Assembly: GCA_020445415.1 (NCBI GenBank)
Contig: JAGRGP010000075.1
Coordinates: forward strand, 1 to 64,000
DNA length: 64,000 nt
Direction: 5' to 3'
DNA from: Gammaproteobacteria bacterium
Lineage (GTDB): Bacteria > Pseudomonadota > Gammaproteobacteria > Chromatiales > Chromatiaceae
The position numbers were made by a program, and so were the translations under genes. The notes under the pieces are model-generated. The model did not search any database. It was not told where the DNA came from and worked only from the letters and a program-made list of their open reading frames with translations. Positions 52,308-61,506 of the stretch are shown one piece after another (the stretch's first letter is position 1; each line of letters begins with the position of its first letter).

Positions 52308-53281
52308 GTGTGCCCTCGTGCCAGCTTAACGGTGGGATTAACCAGTCCGTAGATGAGGTCCACTACCGTGTTGGTGATTACGAAAATGAGGCCGACGATG
52401 ATCAGATAGGCGATGATCAGCGGCGTATCCACGCGGTTGACCGCCTCAAGAAAGAGAAAGCCCATGCCAGGCCACTGAAACACTGTCTCGGTGAGGATGG
52501 TATAGGCGATCATGGTCCCGATTTGCACACCGCCGACGGTAATCACCGGAAGCAAGGTATTCTTGAGTGCGTGAATAAACCAAATGCGTTTTCTATGTAG
52601 CCCCTTCGCCCAAGCGAAACGGATATAGTCCTGCTCCAGCACCTCCATCATCTCCGAGCGGATCAGGCGGATGAACAGTGGCAACATGATTGAGGAAAGG
52701 GCGATCGACGGCAGGATGAGATGCAACAGTCCATCGGTAGTTAGAAACCCGGTTTCCCAACCTGCTACCGTGACGGTTTCGCCTCGCCCAAACGATGGCA
52801 GCCAGCCTAACCAAATCGAGAACACGTAGATCAACATGATCGCGGTGAGAAATACCGGAATAGAAATGCCGACAATGCTGATTCCCATCATTACCTTAGT
52901 GAACCAGCTACGTGGATTGATCGCACAATACACACCGATGGGTACCGAAAGGATCAGGATAATCAACGTTGCCCCAATCACCAGTTCCAGCGTCGCCGGC
53001 AGTTTTTCCAGGATGACTTCGAGGGCGGGACGCTTGAAGAAATAAGAATTACCTAAATCCCCCTGAACAGCTTTTTTCAGGAATCGCCAATACTGTGTGA
53101 TGAAGGGATCATTGAGTCCCATGCTGTCGCGCATCTTTTGGCGCTCTGCTTCCGATACGGACTGCCCTACCAGCTCCCGCAGCGGGTCACCCAGATTATC
53201 CTGAATTGAAAAACTGAGCAGGCTGATGATGAACATCACCACCAGGGCCTGGCCAATTCGACGGACGAGAAAAGCGATCAT
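52304..53281 (-). CDS. Peptide-type ABC transporter permease (DppB-like)
   Basis: A 325-residue permease with six helices and the EAA loop ARAWAKGL-like segment FAWAKGLHRKRIWFIHALKN. The N-terminal MIAFLVRRIGQALVVMFI is typical of DppB/GsiC permeases. It lies 184 bases after the binding-protein gene, across a strong hairpin. Confidence 0.92.
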   Translation of the reverse strand: MIAFLVRRIGQALVVMFIISLLSFSIQDNLGDPLRELVGQSVSEAERQKMRDSMGLNDPFITQYWRFLKKAVQGDLGNSYFFKRPALEVILEKLPATLELVIGATLIILILSVPIGVYCAINPRSWFTKVMMGISIVGISIPVFLTAIMLIYVFSIWLGWLPSFGRGETVTVAGWETGFLTTDGLLHLILPSIALSSIMLPLFIRLIRSEMMEVLEQDYIRFAWAKGLHRKRIWFIHALKNTLLPVITVGGVQIGTMIAYTILTETVFQWPGMGFLFLEAVNRVDTPLIIAYLIIVGLIFVITNTVVDLIYGLVNPTVKLARGHT

Positions 53282-53416
53282 TTCATCTCAGAGAAAGCGC
53301 GAGCGCGCATCGATAAGGGGCCGGATTAGTTAATGGCACCCGACACACCGCCATCGGCCCAACGGGGAATCCGCGGGTGAAGGCCCATCGAATCTTCCTC
53401 TCGGCTCGGGTGTCTA

Positions 53417-53448
53417 GGCAGACCGGATAGCTTTCTCTCCGGTCTGCC
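53417..53448. repeat. Strong intercistronic hairpin between binding-protein and permease genes
   Basis: GGCAGACCGG (53417-53426) and CCGGTCTGCC (53439-53448) form a perfect ten-base-pair stem with a 12-base loop. No T-run follows on the minus strand. Such structures downstream of periplasmic binding-protein genes commonly stabilise the upstream message and reduce expression of the membrane genes. Confidence 0.75.
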
Positions 53449-53465
53449 GTTAACAGGGATGATCG

Positions 53466-55019
53466 TCAGTCGATAACCAGGTCGCCCAGATAGGGAAAAT
53501 TCATTACGTTGACAATCTTGTCAATATGAACTCCTTTGCGGGCTGCCCAGGCTAGATCCTGCCAATGCAAGGGAACGAAGGCGGCATCGTCGTAGAGTAG
53601 CTGCTCAATCTGCTGCAATGACGCGGCACGCTTGGCTTCATCGGTCTCCCCTTGGGTGGAGAGCACCAAAGCATCGACCTCCTTGTTACAGTAGTTACCG
53701 CTATTATATTGACCGTAACCCGTCTCGGTATTGGGACACATGGTAAGAAACTCCGTGAAGTTCGCCGAGTCCTCGGTATCCGCGTGCCATCCGATCATCA
53801 TGATATCCGCCGCCCGTTCGTCAAACTTGGGCCAGTACTGGGCCTTGGGCATGGTCTTGAGGTCGACCTTGATGTTGATCTGCGAGAGCATAGAACTTAC
53901 CGCCTGAGCGATTTTGGCATCGTTCACATAGCGGTTGTTAGGCGCCATCATGGTAACCGAAAAGCCTTTCTCCAGACCGGCTTCTTTCATCAGCGCCTTG
54001 GCTTTCTCCAGGTCGTAGCGAGGGACCAGGGATTCGACATGGCCGGCATAGCCTTTTGGACTTTGCTGGGCGGCGGGTGTGGCAAACCCCTTCATGATCT
54101 TTTCTACAATACCCACATTATTAACCGCGTGAACGACGGCTTGGCGCACCCGTTGATCCTTAAACTCTGGCCGCCGCTCTTGGTTGAGCTGAAAGGTAAT
54201 AATGCGGGTGCCACTCATGGTGACCAGGTTGACCTTGTCATTGCCGCGGATGCGATCCAGATCAGTCGGTGGAACCGGTGCGATAAAGTCAACATCACCG
54301 GAAAGCAAGGCGGCCACCCGGGTCGGTGCCTCTTTGATGGGTGTCATCACGATCTGCTCCACGTTTCCCGGGGAATCCTCGTCCCAGTAATCGGCAAAGC
54401 GCTGAAAGTCGACCCGTACTCCCTGCTGGCGCTGGGTTACGATGTATGGACCGGTGCCCGAAGCGTTGGCGGAAGCAAAGGTGTCGGCATGTTTCTTCAA
54501 CAAATCCTTGGGGTTGCCCTTGTCATCAGTCCCCGTATAGAACTTGCTATCCATAGGGAAGACATAGGTAGCCATGTGCAGCACCAAAGGATAGGGTTCG
54601 GTGGTAACCAGATCGAAGGTGTGGTCATCGATCACCTTCAATTCCTTGAAAGGTTGAAACAAACCCTTGAAATCCGGACTGCCCTTCAACCGTTCGAAGG
54701 TCCAGGCAACATCAGCCGATGTTAACTCGTTGCCACTGTGAAACTTGACCCCTTTCCTAAGGTTGAAGCGTACGGTGTTTTTATCGAGGCGTTCCCAAGA
54801 TTCAGCCAGACGGGGGGCAAACTGCATATCTTGCGTCCATCGAACCAGGGGATCGAACACCATATGCGACATCTGGATGGTACCGCCGGAAAGCTGTTCG
54901 TGGGGATCCAAGGATACCGGATCGGCGTCATAGGCTAAGCGCAACGTTTTGGCGAAGGCTCCCGTGCCAAGACTGAAGCCTAATAATGCCATTGCGACCA
55001 GTTTAAGGGTCTTCTTCAT
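53466..55019 (-). CDS. Peptide-type ABC transporter periplasmic binding protein (SBP_bac_5)
   Basis: A 517-residue binding protein with a signal peptide ending at FAKT (cleavage after GAFA). The family pattern LRLAYDADPVSLDPHEQL and WTFERLKG is present; there is no lipobox. Likely ligands are dipeptides, glutathione or a similar compound. GAGGAG lies ten bases before ATG 55019; an upstream extension to 55112 lacks a signal and is not used. It heads the importer operon. Confidence 0.92.
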   Translation of the reverse strand: MKKTLKLVAMALLGFSLGTGAFAKTLRLAYDADPVSLDPHEQLSGGTIQMSHMVFDPLVRWTQDMQFAPRLAESWERLDKNTVRFNLRKGVKFHSGNELTSADVAWTFERLKGSPDFKGLFQPFKELKVIDDHTFDLVTTEPYPLVLHMATYVFPMDSKFYTGTDDKGNPKDLLKKHADTFASANASGTGPYIVTQRQQGVRVDFQRFADYWDEDSPGNVEQIVMTPIKEAPTRVAALLSGDVDFIAPVPPTDLDRIRGNDKVNLVTMSGTRIITFQLNQERRPEFKDQRVRQAVVHAVNNVGIVEKIMKGFATPAAQQSPKGYAGHVESLVPRYDLEKAKALMKEAGLEKGFSVTMMAPNNRYVNDAKIAQAVSSMLSQINIKVDLKTMPKAQYWPKFDERAADIMMIGWHADTEDSANFTEFLTMCPNTETGYGQYNSGNYCNKEVDALVLSTQGETDEAKRAASLQQIEQLLYDDAAFVPLHWQDLAWAARKGVHIDKIVNVMNFPYLGDLVID

Positions 55020-55321
55020 TGTGATTATACTCCTCTTGAATCTATGCAGAGACAAGCCGCAGGGTATTGCTGCAGGTCCATCGCTGCCGAGTTGAGCCGG
55101 ATACATCGCCACATTCAGTACGGCCTTTGCCGGGCGAAACGCTGCCGGATTGTCGGAAGTCTACGCCTGTAGGGCATAAATTCAAAATTATGACGAACGG
55201 GCTATGCGCCAATTGGGGAGTGGCGTGGTGAGGGGTACTCCGGTTCACTATATCCATGGGTGCGGGTTATGATGGGGCCTCTGCGACAGGGCTCTGAAAA
55301 TCAACGAGGGGAGTAGGAGAA
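55020..55321. other. Divergent promoter region between the two ABC operons
   Basis: No gene is supported in these 302 bases. Promoters for both the peptide-type and branched-chain-type systems must lie here. A TTCACT / TATGAT pair with an 18-base spacer near 55243-55272 is a weak candidate for the plus-strand operon. GGGGAGTAGGAG lies just before the plus-strand ATG. Confidence 0.45.
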
Positions 55322-56491
55322 ATGAAGCGTGTGCTGACCTATTGGGTAATGGCGGTCGGATTGGTAATCGGTCCGGCAACGGCGGCAGAGCCCGTCAAGA
55401 TTGGCATGGTTACCACCCTGTCTACCAAGGCCGGCTACCTCGGGGAAGATATCCGTGACGGCTTCCGGTTGGCAATGGCTCAGGAGGGCGGCATGCTAGG
55501 TAGTGTGCCGGTGGAGTTGCTGGTGGATGATGATGGTAGGAAACCGGAAAAGGGAAAACAGATCGCCGACCGTTTCATCAAGCGGGAGGGTGTTCAGATC
55601 ATGACCGGTATCGTATTTTCCAATGTCGCCATGGCAGTGGTGCCCAAGGTGGTTCGTGATGGCGTTTTCTACATCAGCCCCAACGCTGGCCCATCGCTGT
55701 TGGCGGGTAAAGGGTGTCACCCAAATTATTTCAACGTTGCCTGGCAGAACGACAATCTTCATGAGGCAGCCGGTAAATATGTCAATGACAACGGCTTTAA
55801 TAACGTTTATTTGTTGGCGCCCAATTATCCGGCCGGCAAAGACGCGCTGGCGGGCTTCAAGCGCTATTACCAGGGTGCCATTGTGGGCGAAGTCTATACC
55901 AAGCTGGGACAGGCGGATTACGCCGCAGAAATTGCCAGTTTACGGGCGGCGAAACCGGATGCCGTGTTCTTCTTTCTTCCGGGAGGAATGGGGATCAATT
56001 TTCTCAAGCAGTATTCTCAAGCCGGATTGGCGCAACAGATCCCGGTATTCGGCCCTGCCTTTTCCTTCGATGAGCGACTGTTGAAGGCCGTGGGTCCGGC
56101 TGCGCTGGGAGTACGCAATGGCTCTCAGTGGAGTCATGACCTGGACAATCCCGCAAACCGCGCATTTGTAGCGGCGTTTCGGCAGGCTTATGGTCGTACC
56201 CCGACCCTGTATGCCAGCCAGGGCTATGATGCGGCCCGCTTGATCGGCAGCGCGTTACGGGCGGTGGATGGCGATGTTTCCCGGCAGGATGATTTCCGTA
56301 GCGCCTTGGAAAAAGCGGATTTTGAATCGGTTAGGGGAAATTTCCGGTTTGGACCCAATCACCACCCGGTTCAGGATATCTATATCCGCGAAGTGATCGA
56401 GGCCGCTGATGGGACCGTCACCAACAAGATTGTCTCCAAGGTATTCAGCGACCATTCCGACGCCTATGTTGGCGAGTGCCGCATGCCTTAG
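55322..56491 (+). CDS. Branched-chain-amino-acid-type ABC transporter binding protein
   Basis: A 389-residue binding protein of the Leu/Ile/Val (Peripla_BP_6) family with a signal peptide ending near ATAAEP. The start motif KIGMVTTLSTKAGYLGEDIR is typical. Family members bind amino acids, urea, amides or aromatic acids. The linked ureide genes make a ureide or amide ligand plausible. GGAG precedes the ATG. Confidence 0.9.
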   Translation: MKRVLTYWVMAVGLVIGPATAAEPVKIGMVTTLSTKAGYLGEDIRDGFRLAMAQEGGMLGSVPVELLVDDDGRKPEKGKQIADRFIKREGVQIMTGIVFSNVAMAVVPKVVRDGVFYISPNAGPSLLAGKGCHPNYFNVAWQNDNLHEAAGKYVNDNGFNNVYLLAPNYPAGKDALAGFKRYYQGAIVGEVYTKLGQADYAAEIASLRAAKPDAVFFFLPGGMGINFLKQYSQAGLAQQIPVFGPAFSFDERLLKAVGPAALGVRNGSQWSHDLDNPANRAFVAAFRQAYGRTPTLYASQGYDAARLIGSALRAVDGDVSRQDDFRSALEKADFESVRGNFRFGPNHHPVQDIYIREVIEAADGTVTNKIVSKVFSDHSDAYVGECRMP

Positions 56492-56503
56492 TTTTGTTGC
56501 TCC

Positions 56504-56530
56504 GCCCCCGGCTTCCAGGGACACCGGGGC
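56504..56530 (+). repeat. GC-rich hairpin after the binding-protein gene
   Basis: CCCCGG (56506-56511) pairs with CCGGGG (56524-56529) around a 12-base loop, 15 bases after the binding-protein stop and before the permease genes. No T-run follows. It may stabilise the upstream message, as the comparable hairpin at 53417 may. Confidence 0.45.
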
Positions 56531-56596
56531 AATGCCTTCCGGTTTGCCAGTGCTATCGCATTCACGGGACAAACACGGGGTGCAGGGGTCGTTTCG

Positions 56597-57514
56597 ATGC
56601 TATTGATCGTTGAGCAGTTTCTCAATGGACTGCAGCTAGGAGTGATGTTGTTCCTGATGTCGGCAGGACTCACTCTGGTATTCGGCATCATGAGGGTGAT
56701 CAATCTGGCCCATGGGTCATTCTACATGGTGGGCGCTTATGTGGCGGCTACCCTGGTGCATCAGAGTGGCAGTTTTCTGTTCGGGCTGGCAGGGGCGCTG
56801 CTGGTTACCGCGCTGCTCGGTATGGTAGTTGAGCGAGTGGTGTTGCAACGTCTCTATGCGCGTGATCATCTGGACCAGGTACTGGCAACCTTTGGGTTGA
56901 TCCTGTTGTTTAATGAATCGACCCGCATGATCTGGGGCAGGCAGCCGTTATTTATGGATGTCCCAGACTGGCTGTCTCACACCGTGGAACTGATCCCCGG
57001 CGCCCCATATCCCAGTTACCGGTTGGCGATCATCGTGGTGGGCATGCTGGTATCGGTGTTTCTGTACCTGCTGTTCACCCGCACCCGCCTCGGCATGCAG
57101 ATCCGAGCGGGTGCCAGTAATCGAGAGATGATTGCGGCCCTGGGTGTAAACATCAACCGGTTATACACTTTGGTATTCGGTCTTGGCGCGCTGTTGGCCG
57201 GGCTGGCGGGGGTGATGGCAGGTCCCATTCTGGCGGTAGAGTCGGGGATGGGTGAAAGCATTCTGATTTTGACCTTTGTTGTCATTGTCATCGGTGGCAT
57301 TGGCTCTATCCGGGGGGCACTGATCGCCGCCTTGTTGGTGGGGATGGTGGATACCCTTGGCCGGGCCTTCCTGCCCGCGTTGTTCCGGCTTTTTCTCCCC
57401 GTTGCCCAGGCGGACGGTGTAGGGGCTTCCTTCGCTTCCATGTCTGCCTATATTCTGATGGCGGCCGTTCTGGTGTGGCGTCCGCGAGGGCTGTTTCCGG
57501 TGGCGGGTAGCTGA
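56597..57514 (+). CDS. LivH-type ABC permease
   Basis: A 305-residue permease with about eight helices. The family regions LTLVFGIMRVINLAHGSFYMVG and VIVIGGIGSIRGALIAALLVG-like segments are present. It pairs with the LivM-type permease and overlaps its start by one base. The first gene of the membrane block, 105 bases after the binding protein. Confidence 0.92.
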   Translation: MLLIVEQFLNGLQLGVMLFLMSAGLTLVFGIMRVINLAHGSFYMVGAYVAATLVHQSGSFLFGLAGALLVTALLGMVVERVVLQRLYARDHLDQVLATFGLILLFNESTRMIWGRQPLFMDVPDWLSHTVELIPGAPYPSYRLAIIVVGMLVSVFLYLLFTRTRLGMQIRAGASNREMIAALGVNINRLYTLVFGLGALLAGLAGVMAGPILAVESGMGESILILTFVVIVIGGIGSIRGALIAALLVGMVDTLGRAFLPALFRLFLPVAQADGVGASFASMSAYILMAAVLVWRPRGLFPVAGS

Positions 57515-58506
57515 TGCCCGTTGCCAGTCGCAAATGGGTACCATTGGCCGTCCTAGCGGTGTTTTTGGCCGCGCTTCCCGGTATTGCCGAGATGTTGGGG
57601 GACCGTTACCTGGTATCCCTGTTCAGCCGCCTGCTGATCTATGCATTAGTCGCGGTGAGCCTGGATCTCATCTTGGGGTATGGAGGAATGGTCAGTTTCG
57701 GCCACGCGGCTTTTTTTGGTGTTGGAGCGTACACGGTCGCGATTCTCTCCTTTCACGGATTCGAGGGAACCCCATTTCTGGAATGGCCGTTGCGCATCGA
57801 GGGCAGTACCAATGCCCTCGTAACGCTGCCGGCTGCTGCGCTTTGTGCCGCTATCTTCGCCCTGATTATCGGTTCACTCAGCCTCCGCACCACGGGCATG
57901 CATTTTATTATGATTACCCTTGCTTTTGCCCAAATGCTCTACTTTCTATATATCTCGTTGGAACGCTATGGAGGCGATGATGGGCTGAGCCTGTATAGCC
58001 GCAATGATCTTCCCGGTTTGGATCTCTCCGATGACGGAAACTTTTACTATCTATGTCTGGGAGTACTGTCGATATCTCTGTTCCTGGGTGAACGGCTGAT
58101 TAATTCCCGGTTTGGGCAGGTTATCCAGGGAATCCGTGAGAACGAACGGCGTATGCTGGCACTTGGGTTTCCGGTTTATCGCTACCGCCTGGCTTGCTTT
58201 GTGATTGCCGGTGGCATCGCCGGATTGGGTGGTGGTTTGATCGCCAACCAAACCGAATTCGTAAGTCCTGGTTTGATGCACTGGACCCAGTCGGGAGAGA
58301 TACTGGTGATGGTGCTGTTGGGCGGCATGGGTACCTTGTTTGGGCCGCTGCTGGGGGCGTTGGTATTTCTCTTGATGGAGGAAATCCTGACCGGTATCAC
58401 TGAGCACTGGATGGTGATCATGGGTCCGTTCTTGATTGGGGTAGTGCTGTACACCCGGGGTGGCATCTATGGCTTGATAACGGGACAGGAGAAAGCTGGT
58501 GGATGA
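57514..58506 (+). CDS. LivM-type ABC permease
   Basis: A 330-residue permease with about ten hydrophobic segments. The LivM pattern LILGYGGMVSFGHAAFFGVG and VMVLLGGMGTLFGPLLGA is present. The start overlaps livH-like stop by one base and its end overlaps the ATPase start by eight bases. Confidence 0.92.
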   Translation: MPVASRKWVPLAVLAVFLAALPGIAEMLGDRYLVSLFSRLLIYALVAVSLDLILGYGGMVSFGHAAFFGVGAYTVAILSFHGFEGTPFLEWPLRIEGSTNALVTLPAAALCAAIFALIIGSLSLRTTGMHFIMITLAFAQMLYFLYISLERYGGDDGLSLYSRNDLPGLDLSDDGNFYYLCLGVLSISLFLGERLINSRFGQVIQGIRENERRMLALGFPVYRYRLACFVIAGGIAGLGGGLIANQTEFVSPGLMHWTQSGEILVMVLLGGMGTLFGPLLGALVFLLMEEILTGITEHWMVIMGPFLIGVVLYTRGGIYGLITGQEKAGG

Positions 58507-59248
58507 GCCACTGCTGCGCGTAGACTCCGTGACCAAGCGTTTTGGCGCAGTCACCGCCAGCCGCAATTTGTCATTTACCGTGCAACCTGGAGAAATCCAC
58601 GCACTGATCGGACCTAACGGATCTGGTAAAACGACAATTATCAATCAGTTGTCTGGAGAAATTAATCCAGATTCAGGAAATATCTACTTTGCCGGGATCA
58701 ATTTGGCAGGAATATCCGTTCCGGCTCGGGCACGTATGGGCTTGGCACGTTCCTTTCAGATTACCTCGGTATTCGAGCGACTGAGCGTCGCGCAGAATTT
58801 GGCATTGGCGATTCAGGCACATCAGGGCCACAGTTTCCGATTCTGGCGCAGGGCCCACGCGGATCCGGCGCTTGGCGACCTGGTCGAGCAAGCCCTGGCG
58901 CGGGTCGGACTCGAGGAGCGTGCGGAGGAACCCGCCATCAACCTCTCTCACGGCGAGAAGCGTCAGCTGGATGTCGGGATGGCATTGGCGGGGACGACTC
59001 GCTTGTTGTTACTGGATGAGCCGATGGCGGGTATGGGGCCCGGGGGAACGGTGGAGCTCTCCAAATTGATAAGAGGGCTCAAGGGGAAGCTCACCATCCT
59101 TCTGGTGGAGCACGACATGGATGTGATCTTTTCGCTGGCAGACCGGATATCGGTGTTAGTTTACGGCGAGGCCATCGCCACCGGCACGCCCAGAGAGATT
59201 CGCGCCAACCCGCAGGTTCAACGCGCCTATCTCGGAGAGCGGTTGTAG
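58499..59248 (+). CDS. LivG-type ABC ATPase
   Basis: A 249-residue ATPase. Walker A is GPNGSGKTT, the signature is LSHGEKRQLD and Walker B LLLLDEPMAGM, with the C-terminal YLGERL ending typical of LivG. It starts at GTG 58499 inside the end of the permease gene. Confidence 0.93.
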   Translation: MDEPLLRVDSVTKRFGAVTASRNLSFTVQPGEIHALIGPNGSGKTTIINQLSGEINPDSGNIYFAGINLAGISVPARARMGLARSFQITSVFERLSVAQNLALAIQAHQGHSFRFWRRAHADPALGDLVEQALARVGLEERAEEPAINLSHGEKRQLDVGMALAGTTRLLLLDEPMAGMGPGGTVELSKLIRGLKGKLTILLVEHDMDVIFSLADRISVLVYGEAIATGTPREIRANPQVQRAYLGERL

Positions 59249-59949
59249 TGCTTCGTTTAACCGGGGTGCGGGCCTGCTACGGCTCCACTGAGGTACTGGC
59301 CGGTGTCGATCTCGAGATGAGCGAGGGTGAAGTGGTGACCCTGTTGGGCCGAAACGGTATGGGCAAGACCACCGTCGTCCGGGCGTTGATGGGGATGCTG
59401 CCGCTGACTGGCGGAAGTATTCAATTCGAGGATAGCGCGATACAGGGCCTACCCAGTTTCTCCGTCGCCCGCCTGGGATTCGGACTGGTACCCGAGGGCC
59501 GCCAAATCTTTCCGAATTTGACAGTGCGGGAGAACCTAATAGCCACCGCGGCCAACTATTCGGGATCAGCCGATCCCTACACCCTGGAGCGAGTCACCAC
59601 AATCTTTCCCAGACTGATCGAACGTATGAACAACTACGGTAATCAGCTTTCCGGCGGCGAGCAGCAGATGCTCTCCATTGCCCGAGCCTTAATGATCAAT
59701 CCGAAGGTGTTGATCCTCGACGAAGCCACCGAGGGGTTGGCACCGATAATTCGTCAGGAGATATGGCATGGACTCAAACTGCTTAAGGAGCGGGGTGAAT
59801 CCATCTTGGTCATCGATAAGAATCTGGATGCATTACTGACACTCGCCGATCGCCACTACATCATGGAAAAGGGCCGTGTCGTGTGGTGCGGAGACAGTGG
59901 GGCATTGAGCGCCAGTCGAGACCTGCAAAGCCGCTATCTTGGGGTATGA
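59248..59949 (+). CDS. LivF-type ABC ATPase
   Basis: A 233-residue ATPase. Walker A is GRNGMGKTT, the signature is LSGGEQQMLSIARALM and Walker B LILDEATEGLAP. It starts at GTG 59248, overlapping the preceding stop by one base. It ends the transporter operon, 31 bases before the convergent ureidoglycolate lyase gene. Confidence 0.93.
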   Translation: MLRLTGVRACYGSTEVLAGVDLEMSEGEVVTLLGRNGMGKTTVVRALMGMLPLTGGSIQFEDSAIQGLPSFSVARLGFGLVPEGRQIFPNLTVRENLIATAANYSGSADPYTLERVTTIFPRLIERMNNYGNQLSGGEQQMLSIARALMINPKVLILDEATEGLAPIIRQEIWHGLKLLKERGESILVIDKNLDALLTLADRHYIMEKGRVVWCGDSGALSASRDLQSRYLGV

Positions 59950-59980
59950 ACTTGGCACTTCGCCCGCCGCCTGGTTGGGA

Positions 59981-60475
59981 TTAACCTCCCCAAGAGCGGA
60001 TCATCACCGGCGGTACAATTTTTGCCACTTCGCAGTTTTCCCCGGGTCCAGCGCGGTCGATGACCAAGAACTCGGCTTCTCTGCCCAGTACCAACAGGGG
60101 ATAGTGCCAGACTCCCTTTCGATAGTTTATGCCTTGCTTGCCATTGCTTTGGAACAGACGTAGGGCATCCGACTCCGGATATAGCGCCGTTACAACGAGA
60201 AACGGGGTCCCCGCGAGGGGGACGAACGCTTGACTGCCCAGAGGGTGGCGTTCCAGAAAGCTGATCTCTAGCGGTTCGGGCCGCGGTCTGGAACGGAAGA
60301 TGTTGATCACGGGCTCACCGTCCAAGTCTTGGGCATCGATTTTGGTCAGCCCGTGAAATCGATCGGTGTAACCCGCGTTGATGACCTGCGACTTACCGCC
60401 GCTATCGATGACTTCGCCAAAGGGGGCAAATGCCTCGCTCGACAACGCTTCGGGAATGAGTACTCTGCGGGTCAC
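59981..60475 (-). CDS. allA: Ureidoglycolate lyase
   Basis: A 164-residue cupin-fold enzyme that splits ureidoglycolate to glyoxylate and urea. The E. coli AllA pattern is visible: FAPFGEVID near the start, VNIFRSRPRP, FVPLAGTPFLVV and WHYPLLVL. I place the start at GTG 60475, 14 bases after the allantoicase stop; the frame remains open upstream inside the alc gene, but those residues do not match. It uses the product of the adjacent allantoicase. Confidence 0.9.
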   Translation of the reverse strand: MTRRVLIPEALSSEAFAPFGEVIDSGGKSQVINAGYTDRFHGLTKIDAQDLDGEPVINIFRSRPRPEPLEISFLERHPLGSQAFVPLAGTPFLVVTALYPESDALRLFQSNGKQGINYRKGVWHYPLLVLGREAEFLVIDRAGPGENCEVAKIVPPVMIRSWGG

Positions 60476-60489
60476 GGGTTGGCTGTGTA

Positions 60490-61506
60490 TTACTCGTTCG
60501 CGGTACCGGGTCGGTGAAGCTTGCCCCAGACACGCAGCCGGGCTACTCCTCCGTCCGGAAAGATATCCAGGCGGACGTGAGAGACTGGACCCCGTTGGAT
60601 AAGCGCGTCCGCAAAGCAGTGTAGACGGTTTGCCTCCAGTCGTTGCTTGGGCAGCAGCGCTTCCCAAAACAGGCTTTGGGGGACGAGTTCGGCGGATTCC
60701 CGCTCGCGTAGATAGGTGGCTTGCAAGGCGCACTGGTCTGGATAGTTGCCTTTGAAGTGTAGGGTATCCACCTCGATTCGGGAGACCGATCCGGGGTGGG
60801 CAAGGGCAATGATCACCCAATCGTGGCCTGGCTCGCGGCGGCGACGCGTTTCCCAGCCATCGCCCATGTTCAGAGCATCTCCCGGAGCGATCAGATTCTC
60901 CATGGCACCAAAATGGGCGTCATTGCAGGCCAGTGCCCGGCCTCCGTTTTCCATGGCGGCCAGATCGATCTCCTGGTCCGCCGGCCAAAGCGACCAGTCA
61001 GGGCGGACTTCACCATAGACGCGGAGGCGGGCAATGCCTCCATCGGGATAGATATTCAGGCGCAAATGGGTCCAGACCGAATCATTTTGCACCCTGAACA
61101 GGTTGTTACAATCACCGCTGAGGGCAACCTGATCGAGCAGAATTTGCCAGGGTGTTGCGGCATCCGGATCGCCGCTAATCCGGCAGGCTTCCACGGAAGC
61201 CGCCGGGGGAAAATTACCGGTAAAGTAGCGGGTACAGATGTTGATGCCGCGGATCACGCCCGGCCTGCCAAGCTTAATGACAGCATGATCGTGGCCGGGC
61301 GTGCGCCGCCGCCGGGTCTCCCAGCCGTCCATCCATTTGCCATGGGCATCAAACCGATCGGCGATGAAAACCGGATCGGCGGGGTTCAGCATGCGCTCCT
61401 TGGCGCCAAAAAACTCGTCGCTGGCGGTTATGACGCAGGCGCCGAGTCTCGGTTGCGCGAGATCTATGCAACCGACCCCGAACGGCCGATGCTCCTTTTC
61501 ATGCAT
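60490..61506 (-). CDS. alc: Allantoicase
   Basis: A 338-residue allantoate amidinohydrolase that gives ureidoglycolate and urea. The internal duplication typical of the family is plain: GWETRRRRTPGHDHAVIKLG and GWETRRRREPGHDWVIIALA, plus the repeated LRLNIYPDGGIARLRVYG / VRLDIFPDGGVARLRVWG. ATG 61506 is chosen; it overlaps the upstream PLP-enzyme stop. No allantoinase is in the window, so allantoate may come from outside or from a gene elsewhere. Confidence 0.93.
   Translation of the reverse strand: MHEKEHRPFGVGCIDLAQPRLGACVITASDEFFGAKERMLNPADPVFIADRFDAHGKWMDGWETRRRRTPGHDHAVIKLGRPGVIRGINICTRYFTGNFPPAASVEACRISGDPDAATPWQILLDQVALSGDCNNLFRVQNDSVWTHLRLNIYPDGGIARLRVYGEVRPDWSLWPADQEIDLAAMENGGRALACNDAHFGAMENLIAPGDALNMGDGWETRRRREPGHDWVIIALAHPGSVSRIEVDTLHFKGNYPDQCALQATYLRERESAELVPQSLFWEALLPKQRLEANRLHCFADALIQRGPVSHVRLDIFPDGGVARLRVWGKLHRPGTANE

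Noticed and set aside
53652..54725. A 357-codon open frame antisense to the peptide-type binding-protein gene
   Set aside because: It lies wholly inside a well-supported gene on the other strand, matches no family and has a His/Val/Gly-biased composition typical of antisense frames.
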